Positions 43,656 to 52,880 of a stretch of DNA of 64,000 bases are shown here, piece after piece. The notes under the pieces are model-generated. The model was not told where the DNA came from. It searched no databases and saw nothing but the letters and a program-made list of their open reading frames with translations. This DNA comes from Leucobacter chromiiresistens (GTDB lineage: Bacteria > Actinomycetota > Actinomycetes > Actinomycetales > Microbacteriaceae): contig NZ_FNKB01000001.1 of the NCBI RefSeq assembly GCF_900102345.1, positions 2,542,001 through 2,606,000 of the forward strand, in the 5' to 3' direction. Every line of letters starts with the position of its first letter. Within the stretch, counting starts at the first letter, position 1. A program made the translations under genes and the position numbers.

Positions 43656-43713
43656 GCGAGGTGAGCCCGATGCCCAGTGACAGTTGCAGTCATCAGCCGG
43701 GCTCCGCGCTCGC
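43656..43713 (+). promoter_or_regulatory. Structured element in the mgtE leader
   Basis: GCGAG (43656-43660) pairs with CTCGC (43709-43713), GAGCCCG (43663-43669) pairs with CGGGCTC (43698-43704), and an inner 5-bp stem (43677-43681 with 43689-43693) closes a 7-nt loop. The fold buries the Shine-Dalgarno of the small frame at 43670-43732. It does not show the M-box core I know, so it is only a candidate regulatory leader. The remaining leader (43733-43839) shows nothing else clear. Confidence 0.45.
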
Positions 43714-43732
43714 GACTCCCCCCGCCCCGTAG
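43670..43732 (+). CDS. Small upstream frame in the mgtE leader
   Basis: A 20-codon frame starting ATG with a strong GAGGTGA 5 nt upstream and ending in Thr-Pro-Pro-Ala-Pro then TAG. It ends 107 nt before mgtE. Proline-containing leader peptides control Mg2+ transporter genes in enterobacteria (mgtL, mgtP), so a sensing role is conceivable. It could also be chance, given the GC-rich context. Confidence 0.4.
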   Translation: MPSDSCSHQPGSALATPPAP

Positions 43733-43839
43733 GTCGACCTCGTCGTCGCGGCGCGCACGCCCGGCTCGCACGTTCCCACGTACCCCGGCGCCACGGCGCC
43801 GCCGAGCCGCGCTTCGTCGCGCACGCGAGGAGACCCGTC

Positions 43840-45198
43840 ATGACCACTCAGCAGATCCCGATCATCGAGGCCTCGTACGACGGCATCATGCAGCATCTCT
43901 CCGCCGGCGATCTGCCGGCCCTCACCCGCGACCTCGCACCCCACACGGCCGCCGAGCTCGTGCCGCTGTTCGCCCGGGTCGACCTGCGGCAGCGCGCCGT
44001 GCTCTTCCGCCTGCTCTCCAAACAGCGCGCGATGGAGGTGTTCGAAGCGCTCCCGCCCACCCTGCAGAGCGATCTGCTCGACGGCCTGCAGCACGCCGAG
44101 GTGAGCCGCCTGTTCGCAGAGCTCGACCCCGACGACCGGCTCTGGCTCCTCGACGAGGTGCCGTCGGTGCTCGCGACGCAGATGCTGCGCGGCCTCCCCG
44201 AGCAGGATCGCCTGCAGACCGCCGCACTGCTCGGATACCCGCAGGGCAGCGTGGGGCGCCGCATGACGCCGGAGTACGTGTCGACGCGCGCATCGCTCAC
44301 CGTCGGGCAGACGCTCGAGCGCGTGCAGGCCCACATCGATGACGCCGAGACGGTGTACACGATCCCGGTGCTCGACGCGACGCGGGTCGTGGTCGGCATC
44401 GTCAGCCTGCGCGAGCTGCTGGCCGCCCGAGCCGAGGACGCGATCGAGGCGCTCATGCGGCCGGCGCACACCGCCCTCGCGACCGAGACCGACGAGTTCG
44501 CCGCGCGCCGCTGCGCCGATCTCTCGCTGCTGGCGCTCCCGATCGTCGACAGCGAAGAGCGCCTGGTCGGAATGCTCACGATCGATGACGCCATCCGCAT
44601 CCTCGAGCACGTGGAGAGCGAGGACGCCGCGCGCCAAGGCGGATCCGAGCCGTTGCGCCGCCCCTACCTGTCGACTCCCGTGCGCACCCTCGTGCGCTCG
44701 CGCGTGGTGTGGCTGCTCGTGCTCGCCGTGGGCGCGACGCTGACGGTGCAGGTGCTCGAGATCTTCGAGGCGACGATCGAGCAGGTGACCGTGCTCGCGC
44801 TGTTCGTGCCGCTCCTCATCGGCACCGGCGGCAACACCGGCAACCAGGCGGCGACGACGGTGACGCGCGCGCTCGCCCTGGGCGACGTGCGGCCCCGCGA
44901 CATCTTCCGCGTACTCGCCCGCGAATCGCGTACCGGCGCGCTGCTCGGCCTGCTGCTAGGAGCCCTCGGGTTCGGGATCGCGGGAGCGCTCTACTCCCTG
45001 CCGATCGGGGCCGTCATCGGCCTGACGCTGCTCGCCGTGTGCACGGTGGCCGCCGTGGTGGGCGGGTGCATGCCGCTGCTGGCGCGCGCGGTGCGCGTCG
45101 ATCCGGCGGTCTTCTCGAACCCGTTCATCTCAACGTTCGTCGATGCCACCGGTCTGCTCGTCTACTTCGCGATCGCTTCGGCGGTGCTCGGGCTCTGA
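43840..45198 (+). CDS. mgtE: Magnesium transporter MgtE
   Basis: Mg2+-gated Mg2+ channel of 452 residues. The N-terminal superhelical domain (residues about 10-125, with ALPPTLQSDLLDGL and LDPDDRLWLLDEVP) is followed by a pair of CBS domains (about 135-255) and five membrane helices carrying VPLLIGTGGNTGNQAATTVTRALALGD, the signature of the pore. Intracellular Mg2+ closes the channel through the cytoplasmic domains. The ATG has GAGGAG about 8 nt upstream. A long leader precedes it. Confidence 0.94.
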   Translation: MTTQQIPIIEASYDGIMQHLSAGDLPALTRDLAPHTAAELVPLFARVDLRQRAVLFRLLSKQRAMEVFEALPPTLQSDLLDGLQHAEVSRLFAELDPDDRLWLLDEVPSVLATQMLRGLPEQDRLQTAALLGYPQGSVGRRMTPEYVSTRASLTVGQTLERVQAHIDDAETVYTIPVLDATRVVVGIVSLRELLAARAEDAIEALMRPAHTALATETDEFAARRCADLSLLALPIVDSEERLVGMLTIDDAIRILEHVESEDAARQGGSEPLRRPYLSTPVRTLVRSRVVWLLVLAVGATLTVQVLEIFEATIEQVTVLALFVPLLIGTGGNTGNQAATTVTRALALGDVRPRDIFRVLARESRTGALLGLLLGALGFGIAGALYSLPIGAVIGLTLLAVCTVAAVVGGCMPLLARAVRVDPAVFSNPFISTFVDATGLLVYFAIASAVLGL

Positions 45199-45218
45199 GC
45201 CTTCGGCGCCTGCCCGCG

Positions 45219-45273
45219 CGCCGAGCCCCCGCCCGATCGCCGAGCCCCCGCCCGATCGCCGAGCCCCCGCCCG
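45219..45273. repeat. 19-bp tandem repeat after mgtE
   Basis: CGCCGAGCCCCCGCCCGAT repeats 2.9 times without gaps, starting 21 bp after the mgtE stop. It is an imperfect inverted copy of the repeats at 45289-45344. Confidence 0.85.
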
Positions 45274-45288
45274 CGGAGCGCGAATCCC

Positions 45289-45344
45289 GCAGGGACTCGG
45301 CGCGCGGGCAGGGACTCGGCGGGGGGGGGGGCAGGGACTCGGCG
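45289..45344. repeat. Triple GCAGGGACTCGGCG repeat with a G11 tract
   Basis: Three copies at 45289-45302, 45308-45321 and 45331-45344. A run of 11 G residues (45321-45331) separates copies two and three. Read on the other strand the unit is CGCCGAGTCCCTGC, which matches the mgtE-side repeat except for two C/T positions, so the two blocks can pair into a long imperfect hairpin between converging genes. Confidence 0.85.
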
Positions 45345-45357
45345 CCGGATCGCGGCG

Positions 45358-48300
45358 TTACCAGCCCTCGGAGAGCGCGCGATCGAGCGCCGCGAGCACC
45401 GCGTCTGCGCTCTCGGCGGTGAGGCAGAGCGGCGGCTTCACCTTGAGCACGTTCGAGCGCTCGGAGGTGGTGAGCACGATCACGCCGAGCTCTTTGAGCC
45501 GCTCGCAGACGGCGGCCGCCTCGGCGGTCGCGGGTTCGAGGCTCTGCCGATCGCGCACCAGTTCGACGCCGAGGTAGAGCCCCTCGCCGTGGATCGGCCC
45601 GATGATCTCGTGGCGCTCGGCGAGCGCGCGGAAGCCGTCGGCGAGACGCGATCCGACGTGGAGCGCGTTCTGCTGCAGGCCCTCCTGCTCCATCGCGTCG
45701 AGCACCGCGATGCCGACGCGGCAGCTCAGGGGGTTGCCGCCGGCGGAGGAGAAGAACTGGCCCTGCGTCGCGAGCGCGTCGGCGATCCGCTTCGAGGTGA
45801 TGACGCCGCCGATCGGGAATCCGTTGCCCATCGGCTTCGCGATCGTGATGATGTCGGGCGTCACGCCCGACTGCTCGAACCCCCAGAAGCTCGAGCCCAT
45901 CCGCCCGAACCCGACCTGCACCTCATCGGCGATGCAGAGCCCGCCTGCCGCGCGCACCCGCGCGTAGACATCGGCGAGGTAGCCGTCGGGGAGCAGCACG
46001 CCGCCGGCGTTGCCGAGCACCGACTCGCAGATGAACGCTGCGGCGTCGCGCCCCTCGGCGGCGAGGCGCCGCAGGTCGTCCCCGAGATCGGCCGCGTACC
46101 GCGATCCCGTCGCCTCGCCGCGGTAGGTGCCGCGGAAGCGGTTGGGAACATCGGCGACCTCGACCCAGTCGGGACGATTCTGCAGCGCGTACGGGTTGTC
46201 GTACGCGCTCGTCGTGACCGCATCCGACGCCATGGTCCAGCCGTGATACGCCTCGCGCAGCGCGACAACCGTCTTGCGCCCGGTCGCGGCCTGGGCCAGC
46301 CGCAGGGCGAGGTCGACCGCTTCGGAGCCGCTGTTCACGAGGAGCACGGTGTCGAGCTCCGACCGGTCGGGCAGCAGCGCGAGCAGGCGCTCGCTGTACT
46401 CCGCCAGCTCTCGGTAGAGGAAGCGGGAGTTCGTGTTGAGTCGGCGGATCTGCCGGTTCACCGCGTCGGCGACGCCCGGGTGGCCGTGGCCGAGCCCGGT
46501 GACGTTGTTCACCATGTCGATGTAGGCCCGGCCGGTGGTGTCGATCAGGTGGTGGCGCCAGCCCCGCTCGATCTGCATCGGCCGCTCGTAGTACCGCTCC
46601 TGCGCGCTCGCGAAGATCTCGGAGCGTCGGGCGAGTTCGTCGCCCGACTCGTCGCGCTGGGCGAGGTGCGGCAGCCCGAGCAGCGCCGCCGGGTCCCCGG
46701 TGAACCGGCGCCAGGCCGGCACCCGGTCGGGAGTGACGAGCGGGGCCAGGCCGACCTCGGGTTCGTCGACGGCGAGGATCGGCGGCTCGTCGCCATCGAC
46801 GGCGTCGGCGCGGATCAACGTCACCGAGATCGCGCGGGTGTCAGCCGAGGCGTCGATGCGCGCGATCACGGCCCCTGCGGAGACCGAGCCGCCCTCGGCC
46901 GCCTCCGCGGCGGCGCCGTCGATCGCGAGATGCCAGCCGCCCTCCAGTTCGAGCAGCACGCCCCGGCTCGTCGCCGAGGCGACGGTGCCCGGGACGGGGC
47001 TCGCGACCGGCTGAGCCCCACCTGCGGCGAGGTGGATCTCGGTCGCGATCGGCCACGTCGCTCCCGACTCCTGCGCGTCGATCAGGGTGCGCGTCAGCCG
47101 GAAGACGCCGTACGGGAGCACCGCGGCCGCGCGCCCCGCCACGAGGGCGTCCCGCACGAGACGCTCCTCGGCGTCGGGATCGAGCCACGCGCCCGATGCG
47201 AGCGCATCGGATTCGACCCCGGGGTCGAGCACGGCGGCCTCGCCGTCGAGTTCCGGGAGCAGCGCGCGCAGCGGTTCGACGCCGCCCGACTTCGCGGCGG
47301 GAACCTGCGGAACGGCCAGCAGTCGCAGGCCGGTGCCGTGCGCGACGCCCGCGAACCCGAGTCCGGCGAGCACGTGCTCCGTCGCCTCGGCGAGCGGCAG
47401 CGCGGTGGCCGCGTCGAGCATGGCCTGCTCACCCGCGACGCGGTCGCGAGCGTACGCGTTGTCGCCGTCGATCTCGAGCTGCCGGTATCCGCTCGTCACC
47501 AGCAGCGCCGCGCGCAGCACGACGAGGGGCCAGACGGCCCGCGCCTCCGACGCCGAGAGGGGCGCCGCGCGGTGGAACGCGGCGATCGCGTCGAGCACCC
47601 TGAGCGGGCGATCGGGGTCGTGCTGCAGCAGCGAGCTCGCGGTGACCGCGAGCTCCGCGACGCGCCACCCGTAGGAGAGATCGCCCAGGTCGAGCACGGT
47701 CTGCGGGTGCACGCGGGCGTCGGCGCCGCGCACCCCCATCACGTTGTCGTCGGTCAGATCGCCGTGGACGGCCTGCACGGGCAGCGCCTCGACGAGCGGT
47801 GCCAGCGCTGCGTGCGCCGACCGGGCCGCGCGCAGCACGCGCTCGCGCAGATCCTCGTCGTCGATCGAGTCGGCGAGCCGCTCGGTCTCGTCGTAGGCGA
47901 CCCGCATGTCCCACATGTGGGAGCGGTCGAGGCCCGGGTGGGAGAGGTCGGCGAGCGCGTTCGCCGACGCGGCCGACAGGGCGCCGAAGCTCTCGAGCAC
48001 GGCCGGCGCGAAGTAGCCGAGGTCGACCATCGGCTCCCCCGGCGCGAACTCGCTGCGGCGCACGGCGAACCCTCGCCAGCGCTGGGTCAGTCGGCCGTCC
48101 AGTCCCGGCAGCACGGCCGCCGCGGGCACACCGGCGGCGCGGTACGCGTCGAGCGCGGCGTGCTGCGCCTCACGCGCGTCGTCGGCGAACACGGGGTTGT
48201 CGATCCGCAGCACGCTGCGCGAGCCGTCGGCGGCGGTGAGCGCGAAGTTGCGGTCCTGGTTGCTGCCGAGTTCGGCTGCGGTCACCTCCAACCCGTAGCA

Positions 48301-48375
48301 GTCGCGTGCAATCGTTCGGGCGTCGGCCTCGGTCACATCCGGGCGCACCAATCCACCCGGTGAAGCGTCACTCAT
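45358..48375 (-). CDS. Kinase / M23-like / class III aminotransferase (phospholyase-type) fusion
   Basis: A 1005-residue, three-part protein. Residues 10-340 are an aminoglycoside-phosphotransferase-type small-molecule kinase with HGDLTDDN at 204-211. Residues about 360-545 resemble a degenerate M23/biotinyl-like module (TEIHLAAGG, PVASPVPGTVAS). Residues about 570-1005 are a PLP class III enzyme with NSGSEAVDLALRLA, CIADEVQVGFGRMG and Schiff-base Lys847 in IAKPMGNG. The same parts exist separately as hydroxylysine kinase and the O-phosphoethanolamine/phosphohydroxylysine phospholyases, so phosphorylation of an amino alcohol followed by phosphate elimination is a reasonable inference; an ordinary transaminase cannot be excluded. 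GGAGAT precedes the ATG. The 146-bp gap to rdgB holds the imperfect palindrome AGTGATGTCACT (48411-48422). Confidence 0.85.
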   Translation of the reverse strand: MSDASPGGLVRPDVTEADARTIARDCYGLEVTAAELGSNQDRNFALTAADGSRSVLRIDNPVFADDAREAQHAALDAYRAAGVPAAAVLPGLDGRLTQRWRGFAVRRSEFAPGEPMVDLGYFAPAVLESFGALSAASANALADLSHPGLDRSHMWDMRVAYDETERLADSIDDEDLRERVLRAARSAHAALAPLVEALPVQAVHGDLTDDNVMGVRGADARVHPQTVLDLGDLSYGWRVAELAVTASSLLQHDPDRPLRVLDAIAAFHRAAPLSASEARAVWPLVVLRAALLVTSGYRQLEIDGDNAYARDRVAGEQAMLDAATALPLAEATEHVLAGLGFAGVAHGTGLRLLAVPQVPAAKSGGVEPLRALLPELDGEAAVLDPGVESDALASGAWLDPDAEERLVRDALVAGRAAAVLPYGVFRLTRTLIDAQESGATWPIATEIHLAAGGAQPVASPVPGTVASATSRGVLLELEGGWHLAIDGAAAEAAEGGSVSAGAVIARIDASADTRAISVTLIRADAVDGDEPPILAVDEPEVGLAPLVTPDRVPAWRRFTGDPAALLGLPHLAQRDESGDELARRSEIFASAQERYYERPMQIERGWRHHLIDTTGRAYIDMVNNVTGLGHGHPGVADAVNRQIRRLNTNSRFLYRELAEYSERLLALLPDRSELDTVLLVNSGSEAVDLALRLAQAATGRKTVVALREAYHGWTMASDAVTTSAYDNPYALQNRPDWVEVADVPNRFRGTYRGEATGSRYAADLGDDLRRLAAEGRDAAAFICESVLGNAGGVLLPDGYLADVYARVRAAGGLCIADEVQVGFGRMGSSFWGFEQSGVTPDIITIAKPMGNGFPIGGVITSKRIADALATQGQFFSSAGGNPLSCRVGIAVLDAMEQEGLQQNALHVGSRLADGFRALAERHEIIGPIHGEGLYLGVELVRDRQSLEPATAEAAAVCERLKELGVIVLTTSERSNVLKVKPPLCLTAESADAVLAALDRALSEGW

Positions 48376-48521
48376 CGTGCGATCTCCATCTCTGATGTCG
48401 AAGTGATGTCACTCGTGTGTTGGGTGCCGCGTCGCCCCCGCACCGGCCGATGGTGCGGAAGGCGGGGCACTCGGGCTCGGGCCATGGGGCCGCACAAGCC
48501 GACGTCTGCAGCGGGGCGGAG

Positions 48522-49121
48522 TCAGTCGAAGAGCGCCCGGATCGCCGGAGCGAGCGCGGTGAACGCGCGGGTGCGGTGCGACAGGGCGTCCTTCTCAGCG
48601 GAGGCGAGTTCCGCGGCCGAGCGGGTCTCCCCCTCGGGCTGGAAGATCGGGTCGTAGCCGAAGCCGTGCGCGCCGGCGGGCTGCCGGAGCACGCGCCCCG
48701 GCCAGACCCCGAGTTCGCAGATGTCGCCCTCGCGCGACTCCCCCGGCAGGGCGAGCGCCGCGGCGCACACGAATCCCGCGTCGCGGTGGTCGTCTCCGAC
48801 ATCGGTGAGCTGCCAGAGCAGCAGTTCGAGGTTCGCGCGATCGTTGCGTGCGGGGCCGCCCCAGCGCGCCGAGAAGATGCCGGGGCAGCCGCCGAGCACG
48901 TCGACGGCGATGCCCGAGTCGTCGGCGATCGCGGGAAGCCCGGTGTGGGCGGCAGCGGCGCGGGCCTTGATGAACGCGTTCTCCTCGAAGCTCAGCCCGT
49001 TCTCCACGGGCTCCGGCCCGTCGTATCCGACCAGCTCGATCCCGGGGATCAGCGGGCCGAGGACGCGGCGCAGCTCCTCCAGCTTGTGCGCGTTGTGCGA
49101 GGCGAGGACCACGGTCGTCAT
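48522..49121 (-). CDS. rdgB: Non-canonical purine NTP pyrophosphatase (RdgB/HAM1)
   Basis: Hydrolyses ITP, dITP and XTP to monophosphates, keeping deaminated purines out of nucleic acids. The 199-residue protein has VLASHNAHKLEEL, the FEENAFIKARAAA block, ADDSGIAVDVLGGCPGIFSAR and the C-terminal SHRTRAF. It follows rph by 2 nt, a common pairing. Confidence 0.95.
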   Translation of the reverse strand: MTTVVLASHNAHKLEELRRVLGPLIPGIELVGYDGPEPVENGLSFEENAFIKARAAAAHTGLPAIADDSGIAVDVLGGCPGIFSARWGGPARNDRANLELLLWQLTDVGDDHRDAGFVCAAALALPGESREGDICELGVWPGRVLRQPAGAHGFGYDPIFQPEGETRSAAELASAEKDALSHRTRAFTALAPAIRALFD

Positions 49122-49123
49122 GA

Positions 49124-49864
49124 TCAGCGGCCCTCCGCGAGCGCGGTGCGCTGCAGCTCGGCGAGCTCGGTCGTGCTCACGAGCGCGAGATCGAGCAGCG
49201 CGTCGAGCTCGGTGCGCTTGAACGGCGCGCCCTCGGCGGTGCCCTGCACCTCGACGAAGTCGCCCGATCCGGTCACGACGACGTTCATGTCGGTCTCGGC
49301 GCGCGAATCCTCGACGTACGCGAGGTCGGTGAGCGGCACGCCGTCGACGATGCCGACGGAGATCGCGGCGACGCTGTCGGTGAGCGGCTGGGCCCGCTTC
49401 GCGATGAAGCCGCGCTCGCGCGCCCACTCGATCGCGTCGACGAGCGCGACGTAGGCGCCGGTGATCGATGCGGTGCGGGTGCCGCCGTCGGCCTGCAGCA
49501 CATCGCAGTCGATGACGATCGTGTTCTCGCCGAGGGCCTTCGTGTCGATGACCGCGCGGAGGCTCCGGCCGATCAGGCGCGAGATCTCGTGCGTGCGACC
49601 GCCGACCCTGCCCTTGATCGACTCGCGCTGCATGCGCTCGTTCGTGGAGCGGGGCAGCATCGAGTACTCGGCGGTCACCCACCCGGTGCCCTTGCCTGTG
49701 AGCCAGCGCGGCACTCCCGGCGTGAAGGAGGCGGTGCAGAGCACCTTCGTGCCGCCGAACGAGATGAGCGCACTGCCCTCGGCCTGCGCGCTCCACCCGC
49801 GCTCGATCGCGACCGGACGGGTCTGCTGCGGGGTGCGCCCGTCGGCGCGGAGTGTCTCGGTCAT
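49124..49864 (-). CDS. rph: Ribonuclease PH
   Basis: Phosphorolytic 3'-5' exoribonuclease that trims tRNA 3' ends. The 246-residue protein shows [13 protein letters not shown], the [17 protein letters not shown] block, [12 protein letters not shown] and the phosphate-site region [18 protein letters not shown] lies about 9 nt before the ATG. Located between murI and rdgB. Confidence 0.95.
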   Translation of the reverse strand: MTETLRADGRTPQQTRPVAIERGWSAQAEGSALISFGGTKVLCTASFTPGVPRWLTGKGTGWVTAEYSMLPRSTNERMQRESIKGRVGGRTHEISRLIGRSLRAVIDTKALGENTIVIDCDVLQADGGTRTASITGAYVALVDAIEWARERGFIAKRAQPLTDSVAAISVGIVDGVPLTDLAYVEDSRAETDMNVVVTGSGDFVEVQGTAEGAPFKRTELDALLDLALVSTTELAELQRTALAEGR

Positions 49865-49917
49865 TCAGGTCTCCAGACGTTGCGGGATTCGGATGTCGGC
49901 TGCGGGTCGGGCCCGCG

Positions 49918-50757
49918 TCAGCGCGGGAGGCGGATCGCGCCGGTCTCGAGGTGGTCGACGCTGTCGATGCCGATCCCGAGCATGCGGCGCGCCAGTTCGA
50001 CGAAGCCCGCCGTGTCGGGGCCGGTGGCCTCGTAGCGCAGCTCGGGATCGGGCGCGCCCGCCGGGCGCAGCAGCTGCAGTTCGGTGAGCTCCTGGAACAC
50101 GACGTTCGCCGTCTCGATATCGCTCGACACGAGCGCGACGTCGGGGCCGACCACCTGCCGGATCGCCCCGCGCAGGAACGGGTAGTGCGTGCAGCCGAGC
50201 ACCAGCGTGTCGATGCCCTCGGCGACGAGCGGCGCGAGGTACTCGCGAGCGACCTCGTGCACGGCGGGGCCGCTCGTCTCGCCGGCCTCGACGAGTTCGA
50301 CGAAGCGGGGGCACGCGGCGGAGCTCAACTCGATCTCGGGCCGCATGGCGAAGAGATCGTCGTAGGCGCGCGACTGGATCGTGCCCCGCGTGCCGATCAG
50401 CCCGACCCGGCCGGTGCGCGTGATGGCGGCGGCGCTGCGCACCGTGGGGCCGATGACCTCCACGACGGGCACGTCGTAGCGCTCGCGCGCGTCTCGCAGC
50501 ACCGCCGCCGACGCGGTGTTGCAGGCGATCACCAGCATCTTCACGCCCTGCTCCACGAGGCCGTCGAGAATCTCGAGGGCGAATCGGCGCACCTCGGCGA
50601 TCGGGCGAGGGCCGTAGGGCGCGCGCGCCGTGTCGCCGACGTAGATCATCGCCTCGCCGGGCAACTGGTCCCGGATCGCGCGCGCCACGGTCAGACCGCC
50701 GACTCCGGAATCGAACACCCCGATCGGGGCGAACGCGTCGGGCTGCTGCGAACTCAC
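49918..50757 (-). CDS. murI: Glutamate racemase
   Basis: Makes D-glutamate for peptidoglycan. The 279-residue protein has the two catalytic cysteines in [10 protein letters not shown] and [11 protein letters not shown], and the opening [17 protein letters not shown] with [11 protein letters not shown]. The GTG overlaps the rnhB stop (GTGA). Confidence 0.95.
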   Translation of the reverse strand: MSSQQPDAFAPIGVFDSGVGGLTVARAIRDQLPGEAMIYVGDTARAPYGPRPIAEVRRFALEILDGLVEQGVKMLVIACNTASAAVLRDARERYDVPVVEVIGPTVRSAAAITRTGRVGLIGTRGTIQSRAYDDLFAMRPEIELSSAACPRFVELVEAGETSGPAVHEVAREYLAPLVAEGIDTLVLGCTHYPFLRGAIRQVVGPDVALVSSDIETANVVFQELTELQLLRPAGAPDPELRYEATGPDTAGFVELARRMLGIGIDSVDHLETGAIRLPR

Positions 50758-51437
50758 GCTTCCAGACTAGCGGAGCCGACCGCCGAGAGCTTGATCCAGG
50801 TGTGCCGGTGCAGTTCGGTGAGGCCGTGCGCCGCGATGCCCGCGAAGTGCGCCTTCGCCCCGTACCCCTTGTTCGACGCCCACGCGTACTCGGGGTGCGC
50901 CTCGTCGGCCTCCCGCATCAGCGCGTCGCGCGCGACCTTCGCCCGCACCGACGCCGCGGCCACGCTCGCGCAGGCGCGATCCGCCCCCACGCGGGTGCGG
51001 ACGTCGAGCGGGGCGCGGAGCACCGTCGAGAGCCAGTCGTGCGCGCCGTCGAGCAGGATCACCGAGCGCTCCACCGGCACTCCCGCCGCCCGCAGCTCGA
51101 GCAGCGCACGGCGCGCCGCCTGGCCGAGCATCGTCGTGATGCCGTGAGCGTCGATCTCCTCGGCGCTCGCGAACCCCACGGCGCCAGAACCCCAGGCGTG
51201 CACGAGCGGGGCGACCCCGTCGCGCCGCTTCTCGCTCAGCAGCTTCGAATCGCGCAGCCCCTCGGGAAACGCGTCGGTGCCGGCGACGACGGCGTGCACT
51301 CCGACCGCGACCGGCCCGGCGATCGCGCCGCGCCCCACCTCGTCGACGCCGATGACGATCTCGGCGCCCGCCGCGAAGTACTCCTGCTCGACGACGAGCG
51401 TCGGATCCTTCGCGACCGCGGCTGCCGCGACCGCCAC
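50754..51437 (-). CDS. rnhB: Ribonuclease HII
   Basis: Cleaves RNA-DNA hybrids and single ribonucleotides in DNA. The 227-residue protein has [14 protein letters not shown] with the DEDD metal-site residues Asp and Glu, [12 protein letters not shown], and [22 protein letters not shown]. The GTG lies 3 nt after lepB and the stop overlaps murI, giving lepB-rnhB-murI as one unit. Confidence 0.94.
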   Translation of the reverse strand: MAVAAAAVAKDPTLVVEQEYFAAGAEIVIGVDEVGRGAIAGPVAVGVHAVVAGTDAFPEGLRDSKLLSEKRRDGVAPLVHAWGSGAVGFASAEEIDAHGITTMLGQAARRALLELRAAGVPVERSVILLDGAHDWLSTVLRAPLDVRTRVGADRACASVAAASVRAKVARDALMREADEAHPEYAWASNKGYGAKAHFAGIAAHGLTELHRHTWIKLSAVGSASLEA

Positions 51438-51440
51438 CGC

Positions 51441-52160
51441 TCAGTTCTCCTTCGCGGCGTCGACGCCGGTGAAGGTCCCCTCGGGCGTGCCGAGCCAGGT
51501 GAAGCGGTTGAGCGGCCAGTTCAGCACGAACGCGCGCCCCACCACCTCGTCCTCGGGCACGAACCCCTTGCCGGGCTGATCCTGGTTGTACCGTGAATCC
51601 TTGCTCTGGTAGCGGTTGTCGCCCATCACCCAGAGCGAGTTCTCGGGCACCGTCACGTCGAAGTCGATGGCGGAGGCCCGGGTCTCGCCCGGGGGGATCA
51701 CGACGTACGGCTCGTCGATCGGCACGCCGTTCACCATGACGCGCCCCTGCGCGTCGCAGCACTCGACGCGGTCGCCGCCGACGCCGATCACACGCTTCAC
51801 GACGTACTCGTTGCTCGTATCGGCGGCGAGCCCGACCGCCTGGAGCACGCGCTCGAAGCCGCGCGGGGGCTCCGTGCTGCGGGGGTACAGCCACCCGCCC
51901 GGATCCTTGAATACGACGATGTCGCCGCGCTGCACGTCGATGAGGTCGGGCACGAGCTGATTCACCAGGATGCGGTCGTCGATCTGCAGCGTGTTCTGCA
52001 TCGACTCGGAGGGGATGAAGAAGCTGCGCACGAGGAACGTCTTCAGCAGGAAGGAGACGAGGAAGGCGACCACGAGGATGACGAGCAGGTCTCGCAGGAA
52101 CCCGAGCACCCCGCCTCGACGCGCACGTTGCGGAGAGGTCGTTGCCTCGGCTTCACTCAT
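51441..52160 (-). CDS. lepB: Type I signal peptidase
   Basis: Membrane protease that removes signal peptides from exported proteins. One N-terminal helix (residues about 20-43) anchors the 239-residue enzyme. The Ser-Lys dyad is Ser53 (PSESM) and Lys122 (YVVKRVIGVGGD), and the GDNRYQSKDSR box D/E follows. The ATG at 52160 has GGGGAA upstream. It lies 150 bp after rplS beyond a hairpin. Confidence 0.95.
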   Translation of the reverse strand: MSEAEATTSPQRARRGGVLGFLRDLLVILVVAFLVSFLLKTFLVRSFFIPSESMQNTLQIDDRILVNQLVPDLIDVQRGDIVVFKDPGGWLYPRSTEPPRGFERVLQAVGLAADTSNEYVVKRVIGVGGDRVECCDAQGRVMVNGVPIDEPYVVIPPGETRASAIDFDVTVPENSLWVMGDNRYQSKDSRYNQDQPGKGFVPEDEVVGRAFVLNWPLNRFTWLGTPEGTFTGVDAAKEN

Positions 52161-52236
52161 GTGGGTTCCCCTGTCGATGGGAGCGGTACTGCGATGGAAC
52201 TGACGCTCCTGGCCCCACCCGCCCCGGTGAGACACT

Positions 52237-52270
52237 TCAGGCTCCCACCCTATTCCAGGGGGGAGCCTGA
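52237..52270 (-). terminator. Hairpin between rplS and lepB
   Basis: TCAGGCTCCC (52237-52246) and GGGAGCCTGA (52261-52270) form a 10-bp perfect stem, with three further C-G pairs possible in the loop. It follows the rplS stop on the minus strand; no clear T-run. Confidence 0.6.
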
Positions 52271-52310
52271 GAGCGCGGCGGGCTCGCGACGAACGGCCCG
52301 CGAAACGCGA

Positions 52311-52658
52311 CTAGCGGTCGCGCTTCTCCTTGATCTTCGCCTTCTTGCCGGTGAGGCCGCGCAGGTAGTAGAGCTTCGCACGACGCACGTCACCGCGGCT
52401 GACGACCTCGATCTTCTCGATCGCGGGCGAGTGCACGGGGAACTTGCGCTCCACGCCCACCTGGAAGCTGATCTTGCGCACGGTGAAGGTCTCGCGAACG
52501 CCCTCGCCGTGGCGGGAGATCACGACGCCCTGGAACACCTGCACGCGCGAGCGGTTGCCCTCGACGATGTTCACGTGCACCTTGACGGTGTCGCCGGCGC
52601 GGAATTCGGGGATGTCGCTCTTGAGCGACGCGGCATCGACCAGGTCGAGCTTCTGCAT
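52311..52658 (-). CDS. rplS: Ribosomal protein L19
   Basis: 50S protein at the 30S-50S interface, 115 residues. The order [70 protein letters not shown] is characteristic. A leader of about 114 nt precedes it, with the short stem GGTCC-GCAC-GGACC, which could serve autogenous control. Confidence 0.96.
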   Translation of the reverse strand: MQKLDLVDAASLKSDIPEFRAGDTVKVHVNIVEGNRSRVQVFQGVVISRHGEGVRETFTVRKISFQVGVERKFPVHSPAIEKIEVVSRGDVRRAKLYYLRGLTGKKAKIKEKRDR

Positions 52659-52778
52659 GATTGTCTACTCTCTGCGCCCGCCGCAAGTCGGGAACGCGGA
52701 TATCGAAAAGTACTGAGGTGTTCGGCTCACGGTCCGTGCGGACCCTCGCGGCAGTACCGCACCGTGGCACAAGGATCA

Positions 52779-52784
52779 ATTATG
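52779..52784 (-). promoter_or_regulatory. Candidate -10 of rplS
   Basis: CATAAT on the minus strand with a weak TTCGCC 17 bp upstream. It matches the consensus better than most promoters here, fitting a highly expressed ribosomal gene. Confidence 0.5.
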
Positions 52785-52880
52785 TCACACTTCTGCTCCG
52801 CGGCGAACGCGCAGTGCTCGCGGCTCTCGCGATCCTCCGCGAGCGCGCCCGCCCAGCCCGCTGCGCCTCCCTGCGCGAGC

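Noticed and set aside
43656..43713. M-box (ykoK) magnesium riboswitch before mgtE
   Set aside because: AGGTGAG is reminiscent of the M-box start, but I cannot find the remaining conserved core segments. It is reported only as an unclassified structured leader.
45589..48363. A 924-codon open frame opposite the kinase/PLP fusion gene
   Set aside because: Long antisense frames arise easily at this GC content. The minus-strand protein has kinase and PLP motifs in order; this one has none.
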